From NCBI GenBank assembly GCA_964017185.1, contig OZ024869.1, forward strand, positions 2,936,501 through 3,000,500: a stretch of DNA of 64,000 bases, in the 5' to 3' direction. This document shows positions 33,814 through 43,656 of this stretch, piece by piece. Within the stretch, counting starts at the first letter, position 1. Every line of letters starts with the position of its first letter. Origin of the DNA: Rugalucina vietnamica (Eukaryota > Mollusca > Bivalvia > Lucinida > Lucinidae). Under the pieces are notes generated by a model. The model made no database searches, had not been told where the DNA came from, and saw nothing but the letters and a program-made list of their open reading frames with translations. Made by a program: the position numbers and the translations under genes.

Positions 33814-34288
33814 CTGCCCCGAACTTCTCTCCGTATATCCCGGTTGATATCAAACTTTCAAGCCCGATGTGAGAATTCATAACCGTTTTTATACACATCA
33901 CACATTCAAGCCTCTGAACCAAGTTCGAGAAATTACTTGAATATTGTCCAAAAGTTTCCAGACATTCGAACAGCATTTCCAACCCGCGTTGTTTCAAAAA
34001 CAATGTCATCAGCCGAGCGTTGTCCACTTTCAGACGATTTCTGAGGCGGGAAAAGTTAAACACCGTGGGATCTCGCAGTAAACTCACGCATGACTGAGAG
34101 GTGGCAATGTCACCTGCTATTTCTGCCAAGCGACTCTCTCTTTTCATTTTGGAAATTTTCTTCAAGTTAAGCTTCGGTTCATCCGAGTCTGATAATTCAG
34201 CGTCTTTTTCCACATTATGGGCTACCACAACAGACGGTAACGTTATCTTTAGCCTATTGTTATTGCAAAACTTACGTTTCAAAAACAT
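33814..34288 (-). CDS. First coding exon, INF2-like formin DID/GBD domain, copy III
   Basis: 475 nt, same length, phase and donor (CAG/GTAAGA, 33814/33813) as copy I, with ATG at 34288 (MFLKRKFCNNNRL). A four-codon extension upstream would need a GTG start, so I use the internal ATG shared with copy I. The DID half-domain at residues ~65-158 differs from copy I by a few substitutions (KVDNAR for KADNAR, for example) and is fully open. A TATA-like box is at 34394-34400. It lies head-to-tail with copies I and II on the minus strand. The function inferred from the family is autoinhibition of, or Rho-type GTPase control over, an actin-nucleating formin. FH1/FH2 exons were not found, so a DID-only product is also possible. 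Confidence 0.75.
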
Positions 34289-34364
34289 TTTATTCCCCAC
34301 TTTATGCGTTCCGTTAAAACTAAATTGCGTAAGCTATATAACTCTCTGAAGTGCCTTCTGTAGA

Positions 34365-34800
34365 GAATAACAATAAAGTGACTAGCAGAACTGTTTATAT
34401 CCTCTCTTATAGCACCTGAGGGTCGTATTGGATTGTGACAGTTGCTTCCTATAAAGCTACTGTATTTAAGGAGCAGCTGCGAGTCGAGTCAGAAAAACGA
34501 CTGTTTGACAGCAATGCTAAAATTAACATTTGATGCGCATTATAGTACATCGAAGCGACGCAATTTGCATGAGTCGTATGTTCCATATTTGGACAACATA
34601 GCGAAAGAAAAGCATTTGTACAACAAAAAAAGTCTATGGAATTCACAGTTTATAACGTAAAGAATCATTTTCCAGCAACAAATCCGAGGCAATCAAATGA
34701 GTTCACGACACAGCATGATAGACAAATCAAAAGCGCACAAAATGTGCTAAATTATCGCTTCAGACGACAAAAGTTATCATTGATTTCAGAAACACCATAT
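34365..34800 (-). repeat. Duplicated 5' flank of DID exon III
   Basis: Counterpart of 25240-25720, with the blocks ATAACAATAAAGTGACTAGC, CAAATCAAAAGCGCACAAAA and AAACACCATATATGCA in the same order. Confidence 0.75.
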
Positions 34801-35320
34801 ATGCACTGTTGTCATTTACAGGCATTACTGTTTTTCAATCGCCAACGGCATGAATTATTACCAGGTACAGAATGACAAGAATTGTAACGAAATGTCATGA
34901 AATAACCGGGTACCCACAGTTTAATCGGTCCATGTTAGCTTTATTTCCTTAAACAGTATTATACCAACACTGGAACGAATAAAACAGCCAACAGCTCGCA
35001 AATAAATATTTAGAGAGGCTAAATCGCCACAGTGATGATTTTGTTGTCGCGAAAAGTTTCGGGTTCGCGCCTGTACTGACAGCTACATTGCTGATGCTCG
35101 CCACTGTGACAACCAATACTGCCAGGGAAGAACAAGAAGAATGTACAGGATTGATATGGTGTTTGTAAATGATTTGTGCTGGCTTCCTCTTTATCTTTTA
35201 TTCCAAAAATTTATAGTTTAAGAACTATACACTAATATTTCAAAGCAATAAATGGAATAAAAGCTGTCACAGGACAGCGTAGCTCGTCTAACTTGTGTTT
35301 TGCCACTAAATCTATTAAAA
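34800..35320. other. No gene seen
   Basis: No credible ORF or repeat boundary. It separates the DID unit III from the tandem array that begins near 35320. Confidence 0.4.
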
Positions 35321-35604
35321 TCTATCACCCATGATCTTGACCTCAATGTCTCTCCCGTGGTGATACAGCATAAAACCAGACCAATACACGTATTTACCAA
35401 CATGCAAAATATCAACTTGATTCATCTATATATTCAAGAGATATAGCCTTATAAAAACTTTAACCCAAAATCTCTTTAACATAAAATTTCTAAGTCTGTG
35501 ACCTTGACCTCAAGGTTACCCAGGTGGGGTCAAATGGTACAGCATGAAACGTAAGAATAATATCTAACAACGGGCAAAGTATCAATTAGTATCAATCCTC
35601 AGGG

Positions 35605-35910
35605 ATAATCGATTTAATCCCGCCAGTAATTTCATATTACTGATCGTTCCAAGGCGACACTTCTGTGGTGGTTCTTTTTGTTTTATGTCTTGGTGTTTAA
35701 AATTTTTGTGCTGTTGGCGACTTATGTATGTTCTCATATTTTAGTTAAGTCGCCACCTATTGGGAAAATAGCTGCTCATTCGGCTTACGATATGTTTTCA
35801 TGGTATAAGTGCCCGATTGTTAGTTTGGTTTTTCCCACCTCGGTTTTTGGTGTGGGAATATTTTTCTGATTGCGCCTTTTCCTGATCTTTGCCTATTTGT
35901 ACCTTTTTAT
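35605..35910 (+). repeat. Family A copy inside the ~170-bp array
   Basis: 5' truncated at about ATTTAATCCCGCCAGTAATT and ending TGCCTATTTGTACCTTTTT. Array sequence continues on both sides (GTATCAA.. before, ATCCATCTGTTCAAG after). Confidence 0.85.
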
Positions 35911-36275
35911 CCATCTGTTCAAGAAATACACAGTTCTAAAAAAAATAAGCAAAATATTTTAACATAAAATTGAAAAGTCTGTGACCTTGAACTCAAGGTC
36001 ATTCATGTGTGTCATGATGGAACAGCATAAAACTTTGCATCAATATCTATCAACATGCACTGTATCAACTTGATCCATCTACATATTCAGAACATATAGA
36101 CTTACAAAACCTTTAACCAAAAACTTTAACACAAAGTTTCTAAGTCAGTGACCTTGACCTCAAGGTCACTTAGGTGGGTCGTGATAGTACAGCATAAAAC
36201 TTAAGACCAATATCCATCACTATGCATAGTATCAACTTGATACATCTACACATTCAAGAGATATAGACTTATAGA

Positions 36276-36302
36276 TCTTTTGCCTACTTGTACCTCTTTA
36301 CA
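36276..36302 (+). repeat. 27-bp family A 3' end insertion
   Basis: GATCTTTTGCCTACTTGTAC plus CTCTTTA interrupts GACTTATA/AACTTTAACC of one array unit. The unit is 27 bp longer than its neighbour, matching this insert. Confidence 0.7.
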
Positions 36303-36569
36303 TAAACTTTAACCAAAAACTTAAACACAAAATTTAGAAGTCCGTGACCTTGACCTCAGGGTCGGCCAGGTGGATCGTGATGGCACAGAATAAAACTGCA
36401 GACAAATATTTACCATCATGCAAAGTATCAAGTTGATCCATCTACATGTTCAAGAGATATAGACTTATGGAAACCTTAAAAAAAGGTACAAGTAGGCAAA
36501 GATCAGGAAAAGGCGCAATCAGAAAAAGATTCCCATTCCAAAAACCGAGGTGGGAAAAAACCAAACTAA

Positions 36570-37206
36570 AGGCCAGTTTAGACGGTGTGCTTTTACATAT
36601 ATGCTTTTGTGCATATGTGCTAAGCATACCGTCTAAATTGAGATTTTTAGTGTTATGCTTTAGCACATCTGCTAAGCATACGGAATAGAACTTGCTCTAT
36701 CCTTATGCTAAAAAGCATACGCTTTTGGCCAATCAACAGTGAGTTCAATGGGGTTAATTGCTTTTTCAACCTCAGCAAGACCTGATAATGCCACAGAGGT
36801 ATAATTAGTGTACCTGTCTTTGAGGAATTTTACATTTGTACATGTATGTTTACTTTGTTCATTAATGAGTTCTAATAGAAAAAATAATGAGCCAGAATTA
36901 AAACTGACAGAAGAACAGACATTTAAAATAATAGAATTATACCATGAGGAAACAAGTTTATGGAATGTAGGGTCTGAGACTGCTCATAAGCATGTGCAAT
37001 AAACAATGTGCAAATTGGAACCATGAACATGTCCTCAGTCTCCATTCTTGTGTTTTGCAACACAGACAATTATAAATATCCAGGTAAATGGAGGGAAAAT
37101 CAGAACATATGTGCTCTCAGCATACTGTGTAAACGGAAAAGCATATGTGCTTTTTTAGCATATATGCTTTAGCACATATGCTAAAGCATACCATGTAAAT
37201 AGGCCT
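36570..37206 (+). mobile_element. PIF/Harbinger-like non-autonomous DNA element
   Basis: 637 bp flanked by TAA on both sides (36567-36569, 37207-37209). The ends AGGCCAGTTTAGACGGTGTG and (inverted) AGGCCTATTTACATGGTATG form imperfect terminal inverted repeats, with sub-terminal repeats of TATGCTTTAGCACATATGC. Empty sites are seen in other family A copies (CCAAACTAACAATCAGG), which proves the TAA duplication. TWA 3-bp duplications are typical of PIF/Harbinger. It carries a MADF fragment (36865-37002). Confidence 0.85.
36865..37002 (+). pseudogene. MADF-domain fragment inside the Harbinger-like element
   Basis: 45-residue frame (MSSNRKNNEPELK..LTEEQTFKIIELYHEE..TSLWNV). The block FKIIELYHEETSLWNVGSE fits the start of a MADF DNA-binding domain (pattern F-I-x-L-Y-x-x-x-x-x-L-W-x). 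MADF/Myb-like proteins are the second protein of Harbinger elements and help transposase bind DNA. The domain is cut after ~30 residues where the frame ends, and no transposase is present. So the element is an internally deleted derivative of a larger Harbinger. Confidence 0.65.
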
Positions 37207-37479
37207 TAACAATCAGGTACTTATACCATGAAACATATCGTAAGCCGAATGAGCAGCTATTTTCCCAATAGGTGGCCACTCAGTTACCTTAACTTAACTA
37301 AAAATATGAAAACATACATAAGGCGCCAACAGCACAAAAAAAATTTATACACCAAGACATAAAACAAAAAGAACCACCCTCAAATGTTACACCCTCAACA
37401 CCCTCAGCTTCTGCAGTGGTTCATAACATTTAGTTAGTTATTTGGTCCTCGTGGTGAATCAAACTTAAAAAAAACTTTA

Positions 37480-37565
37480 ACATTTGAGCAACGCCGACGC
37501 TAACGCTAACGCCAACACCGACGCCGGGGTGACTGCAAATTTCATACAGTCGAGCTAAAAAAGGA
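37480..37565 (+). repeat. End of the ~170-bp-array element: GACGCC-like block and terminal hairpin
   Basis: GCCGACGCTAACGCTAACGC continues as an imperfect hexamer repeat. It is followed by GACTG..CAGTC (5-bp stem, 11-base loop) and GAGCTAA. The order hairpin then CTAA resembles the 3' terminus of Helitrons (hairpin then CTRR). This would make the array the body of a Helitron-like element, but no 5' TC end or Rep/helicase was found. Confidence 0.4.
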
Positions 37566-37892
37566 AACGTTTGTAAACTCCAGTTTTTTATTATATAAAC
37601 GAGAAGAGGGAGAAATCTATTTCATACATAGGGCATGTAGGATTGTAATCATGACACTAGAGGTCATTGGATCTGATTGTTATTTTTTCTGAGCAATGTC
37701 TATAGTTTGTACTGACTGCTCACCTGTAACATGAGCAACCAGCAATTGCAAGTCATACACTGAGGCTGAACATAAATAGTCTAGCATCTTAAAATGAAAA
37801 GCTGGCGAGACAAACAGTTTTGCAATATTAAGATGAGTGAACTTTTCTCAATGAGATTCTTGCCAGGGGCTTTAGATAGAGCAAACATATTC

Positions 37893-38126
37893 GAGCCTGT
37901 GCATGAGAAAACCAACAATTTGCATAGGCGAAAACAAAGCCGCAGATCAGCTTCGCGGTGACCGCGAAGCTGATCAGCGCCTTTGTTTTCGCTACACGGA
38001 TAGTACAATCCCTCTTCTACTTAAATGCAAAATTTCAAGCCTCTAACCATCTTCTGTGACTGTACAGGTCAGTTTGTGTCAGACCTGGTCGAAACCCAAA
38101 TTGTTGGTTTTCTCATGCACAGGCTC
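37893..38126 (+). mobile_element. Family C palindromic MITE, copy 6
   Basis: 234 bp with ATTC on both sides (37889-37892, 38127-38130). The ends are GAGCCTGTGCATGAGAAAAC and TCATGCACAGGCTC, a subtype with ..CTGTGCATG ends shared with copies at 53923 and 54214. Hairpin centre GCTTCGCGGT/GACCGCGAAGC. Confidence 0.9.
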
Positions 38127-38199
38127 ATTCTTGTTCGTGCACTTTATCGTTCAAATAAGTATGCATGAAAGCATAATATCACTTTTATGCGAATCATAT

Positions 38200-38462
38200 T
38201 CACCCATATAAGTCTTTATATGCGTATCATATTCACCCATATATGACGAATGGATTTGTCCATCTTCACTTGGGCGAGTCCACTGTCATTTTTAGGGACG
38301 TTAGGAGTAGTTTTAATTTTTATTCCATTTTTCGATGAAATTCTTCTAATAAAACAGAATAGCCCCAGATGGGACGCCGTAGAATTCATATCTGGGGCTA
38401 TTTTGTTTGCCTAGGTCCCATAAAAAGGATACCAAGCTTATTACAAGCTTGTGTATGAGTTA
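38200..38462. mobile_element. Family D foldback element, partial copy
   Basis: Matches the right half of 21325-21856: GGCGAGTCCACT, TTATTCCATTTTTCGATG, AACAGAATAGCCCCAGATGG, ATATCTGGGGCTAT and a TGAGTTAA end. The left half is missing. Confidence 0.7.
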
Positions 38463-38598
38463 ATATGGTAGATCAGATCTATTAAAGTCAGATCGATGTA
38501 AACAATAATTGTAATGAGACCACAGCAGATTGCGGTTCTTTGACAAACACAAAGTGTAAGACAGAAAAGGCAAATCGGTTGTGAAATCTAACGAAACA

Positions 38599-38970
38599 TT
38601 AAATCAGTACATCATTACATCCTCCATTCCCTGTCCCTGTTGCACACAAACTCACGAAACATGCCGTACATGTCGTATTTGCATTACATTGACGATAATA
38701 CCATAAAGGACGATTTTGATAAAGTGAATCAATAAATACATCAAATCTGACTTGAACCACTTGCGCATGTTTCAAAGCTCCGACAATGCTAAAGACAGTG
38801 GTCAATGACATAAAAACAAGAGCCCAACATACCTTAACAGACAACTTATACGATTTCTGATTGTTTCTATCGACAGCGTTATTGCCCTTCCAACACAGCG
38901 ACCAAATGCAAAGTGTGTCCTTCAATGTAAGAAGATGAGCAAACCGCAATATCGAACGATCAAACAACAC
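38599..38970 (-). CDS. Candidate terminal exon/ORF, membrane-like and Cys-rich, unknown
   Basis: Open minus-strand frame of up to 123 residues. It contains one hydrophobic stretch (VCWALVFMSLTTVFSIVGAL) and a Cys-rich end (CNANTTCTACFVSLC..GGCNDVLI). A pyrimidine-rich stretch ending in TTACATTGAAG/GACAC (near 38925) could be a splice acceptor. No domain recognised, no poly(A) signal close by, and no repeat signature. It may be chance. Confidence 0.25.
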   Translation of the reverse strand: MLFDRSILRFAHLLTLKDTLCIWSLCWKGNNAVDRNNQKSYKLSVKVCWALVFMSLTTVFSIVGALKHAQVVQVRFDVFIDSLYQNRPLWYYRQCNANTTCTACFVSLCATGTGNGGCNDVLI

Positions 38971-39215
38971 ACAGAAATTAAAGCAGAAAATGTTTTATAG
39001 TTTTATTAAAGTAAACCTTTTTCAGTCTCCATCTACAGACTAAAAACTATGAAATAAACAAGAATGAAATGGAAAAGAAAGGAAAAGAAAAAAAATACAA
39101 ATGAAAAAAAGAAGCTTCTATGCTGATTAAAACCAAACTACTGTGATGGAAACCAAGATGGAAAATTACAAAATCACAAACGGAGAACAATGAGAATATA
39201 TTCGTACAACGTATA

Positions 39216-39356
39216 AACGAGTAAACAGCTTTTTCTTAAACGAGTAAACAGCTGTTTCTTAAACGAGTAAACAGCTTTTTCTTAAACGAGTAAACAGCTT
39301 TTTCTTAAACGAGTAAACAGCTTTTTCTTAAACGAGTAAACAGCTTTTTTCTTAAA
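39216..39356 (+). repeat. 23-bp minisatellite (AAACGAGTAAACAGCTTTTTCTT)
   Basis: Six near-identical 23-bp units; only the second (GCTGTTTC) and last (extra T) differ. No unique spacers, so not a CRISPR array. Confidence 0.92.
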
Positions 39357-39438
39357 ACACTTCATAAACCGAATTCAATGTAACATGCATCAAAGGGTGA
39401 ATGCATCAACAAGACTGACATCGAAACCGAATTCGTGA

Positions 39439-39439
<1 letters not shown>

Positions 39440-39485
<46 letters not shown>
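39440..39485. repeat. A homopolymer (~46 bp)
   Basis: Uninterrupted A run after AATTCGTGAC. No retroelement body was recognised upstream. Confidence 0.9.
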
Positions 39486-39487
<2 letters not shown>

Positions 39488-39489
39488 AC

Positions 39490-41840
39490 CACATAGAGCT
39501 GTCAGCAATCGTTTATGGATGATTTAATAAGCTTTTGGAAATCCTTCAAAACCGTTTATACTGCTCTACGATAGCTCGTTTATCATTCTGATAAACGTCA
39601 ACATTACGATTAGAAGCACAGGCTAGGACTGACTCGGTGCGTTGAATTAGTCCTTGACCTATTTTAATTGGTTTAAAACTGGCTTGGTGACAATACAAAT
39701 GGGGAAAAAGCTGGTCATCTTGGTCGTCAATTGCTTTGATATTATTATCCTTTTACGATACAACTGGCGTTGTCTGTGCTTTCCTTCACGCCTATGTCTA
39801 AGTCTGTGTATTAACTTTAATTGTGCCAGTTCCTCGGGCCGGCGTTTGTATTCTTTTATTTATTATCACATGCAAGTGTGTAAACATTCTTGTCGTATGT
39901 TTTATACAGACTTTGTCAGATTTGCAATAGTGCTGAATGTTCATTTGGATGATTTATTACAATTGCTTTGCAGCTATTAACAGTCCCTAGTATAAGTACC
40001 TTACTGTGAATTTAGTTTTTCCCACCTTAGTTTTTCCATTCCTGATCATTGCTTACTTTAACCTTTGTATCCTGATAAAACGCCTACTCTTCTACTTATA
40101 TCTCTTTGTTCGATACTCTTTTACTTTCTTTCGTCACTTATGTAAAAAAATCTCGAAAGTTGACATTGGGTAAAACGGAAAACATTATTCAAACAAATAC
40201 GATGCAGAGCATGGATAATTTAAAATGGCTCTTCCTGTAATAGAATATACTTGATTTATACAATGTGACATCAACATTTCACCGAACAGCAAGCATGATA
40301 CATTAGTATTGGTTTTCCATTCACGTCAATGAAAGTGGCTAGATACATCCTATTTTCCGACAATTTATCATCTATAATTCATGATAAAAAGCATACATGC
40401 CTTTTATATTATATTGTCGAACCGACATACAGTAGCTTGCCATTTACCTTAACGTGCCTCTATACCAATTTTTGTTGATAAATAAACCTATAATTTTAAG
40501 ACAGCTTTAAAAAATATAGGTGGAATGCTACCAAAAAAGCAAAGAAATTGTGGGGGGATTCATGCTTTTTCAAAAGTTATCAATTTTCAATAATCAGAAA
40601 AATAGATTTTTTTTTAAATATTGTCAGTTTCATTTTTCACGGAATAGATCTAAAATATGTCAACGAAATATGTTTTAAAACTGTAAATGTATTCACAAAC
40701 TACTGGCCAAATAACAAAATTGAAAGGTAAAAATGAAAACATGCATTCATGCATTCTAGGGCAAAAATACATTTTTTTTTTATTTTTTTTTTTTTGCAGA
40801 AAATATTCTTTCATATTTTTGAACATGTTTGTCTAGTACATCTCCGAGAATATACTTAAAATGACAAAAATGATTTTTGAAAAGGGAAATGATTATTAAA
40901 TTAGGTAATGTATAAACTGATAGGTCTTTCCACGCTTTTAAAGCTAATATAAGCATTTTCCCACACCCACCTCTTACAAAGATGCATAACCCGGCGTATA
41001 ATCAAACCTCATAAAAACCTTTTTCAAAAATAATCTTTAAAGCATGTGATGTATGGAAGTTTAGATTAGAAAATTGCCAATCTGATGATACCAAAAATAT
41101 TAAATTCTTATAAATATCAGAGATACAAGGCCCAAACCACCGCTTGCCGTACATCGCGATCATATAGTTCCGACAATTAGTATGCTATATAGTGACATTT
41201 TTTAAAAGCTTAACTTGAATCTAAAAAAAAATATTTCCCTTTCAATACCGGCTGGAATTGAGTCAGGAGAGACATTCAGGAGAGACATTCTAGTTATAGA
41301 ATTTAAAACATCAGTTCAATTATTAATATTTTTAAATCAAAAACATAGGCGTACCGCCCATTAAGCACAGTACGCATGTGCGTAATGTAAAAAGTTAAAA
41401 GTAGCTAAATTTATGGTGTTTTTGTCATTTTTCAATACAATTCATTTTCATTTTTCCATTCTTCTTGCTTCTTATCAGTATTGATGGCATATGCAAATTT
41501 CGTATACCCATGGTATGATTTTCATCACAATATCTGTTGTCTATATTAAATCATCCAAATTTCACAAGAACCAAATAACGATAACTCTTGCTTTTTGAGC
41601 TCATTACAGTTGTCTTATTTATTATTATCGAAACCCCTTAAGTCTCTATGTCTTCCAGACTTCTATTTCAAACCGATCGAGCTATCTGGTTCGTCAAAGT
41701 AATCAAGACAATTTAAAAGCATGAGCTTTAGCATAATACATGTACATATGAAGAATGTACCAATCTGTACTTTGTATTGTGCGTCTCATACATTTTTGTC
41801 TCATATTTTTATATAACTTGAAAGAATTCAGGAAGCAAAC
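39490..41840. other. No gene seen; AT-rich
   Basis: Apart from a degenerate family A 3' piece at about 40010-40070 (TTAGTTTTTCCCACCTTAG; CCTGATCATTGCTTAC) I see no credible gene. The frames at 39654 and 40548 lack protein-like character. AT-rich throughout, with short A and T runs near 40770. Confidence 0.45.
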
Positions 41841-42052
41841 TACAGTCAAGGGACATAATTATTCGCCAGTCTAATACAAAATGGCTACTTGGGTAGTTTA
41901 CCTTGTTACTTTAACTGAGTCTAGCTATTTATAGAAATGGCCAATCAATACCTAATTAGCATATTTGTGTACACAAAACATATTTTGATGACATCACACA
42001 AAGTTTTTTGGTAGTCTGCTTCAAATGTTAACATTATTGACAGAAAAAGAAG

Positions 42053-42427
42053 ATGGGTAAAAAAAGTAAAGAATTAGGGGGTGATGTTAGGCAAATGATC
42101 ATAGAAAGCTACAGAAGCAATAAAAATATATCAGAATTGTCAAGAATATTTGGGATACCTAGGAGAACAGTTGGATCAGTGATAAAAAAAATTCATGAAT
42201 TTGGCTCTGTAGAAAACAGGAGTGGGAGGGGTAGGAAGAGACTATTCAGTGACAGGGACACTACTCAGCTTTCTCGGGTTGTGAAACAAAACAGGAGAAG
42301 ACCACTTCAGGATATAACTACCATCATTAATGAGGGCAAGGACCATACTTTCTGTACAAAAACTGTTCAGAGAAAATTAAATGAACTAGGCTACAAGCGG
42401 CGGGTGGCAAAGAAGCAGGTTGTTTTA
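42053..42427 (+). pseudogene. Tc1-like transposase, N-terminal DNA-binding part
   Basis: 125 residues from ATG (MGKKSKELGGDVRQMII). It has two helix-turn-helix units (NISELSRIFGIPRRTVGSVI, then GRGRKRLFSDRDTTQLSRVV..RPLQDITTIIN..TKTVQRKL), with the GRGRK hook between them, as in the paired-like domain of Tc1. The native frame stops being transposase at VAKKQVVL, where the inserted element begins. The rest of that open frame to 42610 is foreign. Confidence 0.9.
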
Positions 42428-43213
42428 CAGTTGGACGGTAACTATGGGCGGTTACTGTATTATATTATTTTTCTGCTTCCGCGATTTGGAACTATATTTT
42501 GTCTCCCCAAGAAAACACAAAATCGCTGTCCTACTTCCGGTGTGTTTACACACAAAATACACGAATACTGTACAATAGACCATGAAATAAATATATGTAG
42601 TGAAAAATAGCGTTCATTATTTCAACGTTAACTCAATCCAACACTCGAGATAGATGAGAAAAGACGCCAAAATCAGCGCCCCAATCTGGCCACCATGATC
42701 GATTAAGACGGTCATGTCGTGACAGTGCCTCCAGCAAATAGTGGCAAGTTCGTTTCGCCCCATCACAAAAATCGATTATTTTTTAATATACCGCTCAAGA
42801 GATGTCAATCTATCTTTGGGCAAAATGTGTGACTTCCAGTTTACTCAGTACACGAGAAATTTGTCCGCCAACATGAACAAAATTTTGACACTCGGAACCA
42901 TTTTGCGCAGCCGCAGTAAGCTGAAACAACACGTGGTAAACAGCTGATGTCTCAAAGGCATATGAAAAGAGCGATTTTTATTGGCACCATCGGGAATAAA
43001 TATATTTGAACAAATCATCAGTGATTTCAAACAATAACAATATTATCACTAAAAAGACTGAATATAATAATTACCATTGTTGTGTCAATGTCAATGCATG
43101 GTATCAGAAAAAGTACAGCGTCAAATTACATCGATGGCGCCGTTGGTAGAACCCCGAACTTACAATGACGTACAATGTAGCCTCGGTTACAGTCCAACGA
43201 TTTCTCTCCTCCT

Positions 43214-43217
<4 letters not shown>

Positions 43218-43271
<54 letters not shown>

Positions 43272-43320
43272 TTGTTTCATTCTTAGGCCGTTTGGGGGGG
43301 GGGGGGGGGGGGGGCTTAGC
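43218..43320. repeat. (TC)n and G-run tract
   Basis: About 25 TC units to 43268, then, after TTTTGTTTCATTCTTAGGCC, a ~20-base G run (43295-43315). A C run follows at 43403-43414. ORFs over these tracts are artefacts. Confidence 0.92.
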
Positions 43321-43656
43321 ACTCTTCTCCATGAAAAAAGATTTTTCTCCCCCAGATCCCTAAAGATGCTTTTCCTCGATTCCTTGCTCCTTGCTCTCTC
43401 AACCCCCCCCCCCCGAAAAAAAATTATGCTTGCTCCCTAGATCCCTTACATTTTTTTCTACTTATCCCTAATCAATTGATCACGGAAAATATTAAAAATA
43501 TTAATGGCCCTTCTCCCCAGATTGACGATATCCCCTTAAAATCCATTGTAGAGCACCATTAATGTTATTTTCATTTACAAACCAAGGTAGTCATGTTTCA
43601 CGTTTTGATAAACGCTTACAAAGGGAGTAGCACAAATAAGGGCCCACTGAGCCTAA

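Larger units (their letters stand above)
35320..36475 (+). repeat. ~170-bp tandem array with TGACCTTGACCTCAAGGTCA motif
   Basis: Five units, with the motif at about 35329, 35499, 35981, 36149 and 36344. Each unit also has GTACAGCATAAAACTT, CAACTTGATCCATCTACA and TCAAGAGATATAGACTTATA. Spacing is ~170 bp once insertions are removed: 306 bp of family A in one unit and 27 bp in another. The motif is an inverted pair of TCAAGGTCA-type half-sites, the sequence bound by ERR/FTZ-F1-class nuclear receptors. Binding here is only a possibility. Confidence 0.8.
36485..37460 (-). repeat. Family A copy interrupted by a Harbinger-like element, with ~13-bp target duplication
   Basis: Reverse copy from GGTACAAGTAGGCAAAGATC (36485) to TTGGTCCTCGTGGTGAATC (37460). 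AAACCTTAAAAAAA before it (36471-36484) and AAACTTAAAAAAAA after it (37461-37474) look like a target duplication of 13-14 bp. This supports target-primed insertion. It is split at 36567-37209. Confidence 0.8.

Noticed and set aside
34288-34300. Longer N-terminus (VGNK-) for DID exon III
   Set aside because: Needs a GTG start; the ATG at 34288 matches the start of copy I.
39216-39356. Regular 23-bp repeats as a CRISPR array
   Set aside because: Units are contiguous with no unique spacers, and the context is animal DNA; it is a minisatellite.
39654-39980. 108-residue ORF
   Set aside because: No motif, no splice or promoter context, composition of AT-rich non-coding DNA with scattered Cys codons.
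42428-42610. C-terminal ~60 residues of the ORF starting at 42053
   Set aside because: Sequence beyond 42427 belongs to the inserted element; the similarity to transposase stops exactly at the TTA border.
43104-43440. Arg-Glu, Leu-Ser and Pro-rich ORFs
   Set aside because: Translation of (TC)n, G and C runs; the same applies to 49915-50236, 33150-33344 and 54488-54760.
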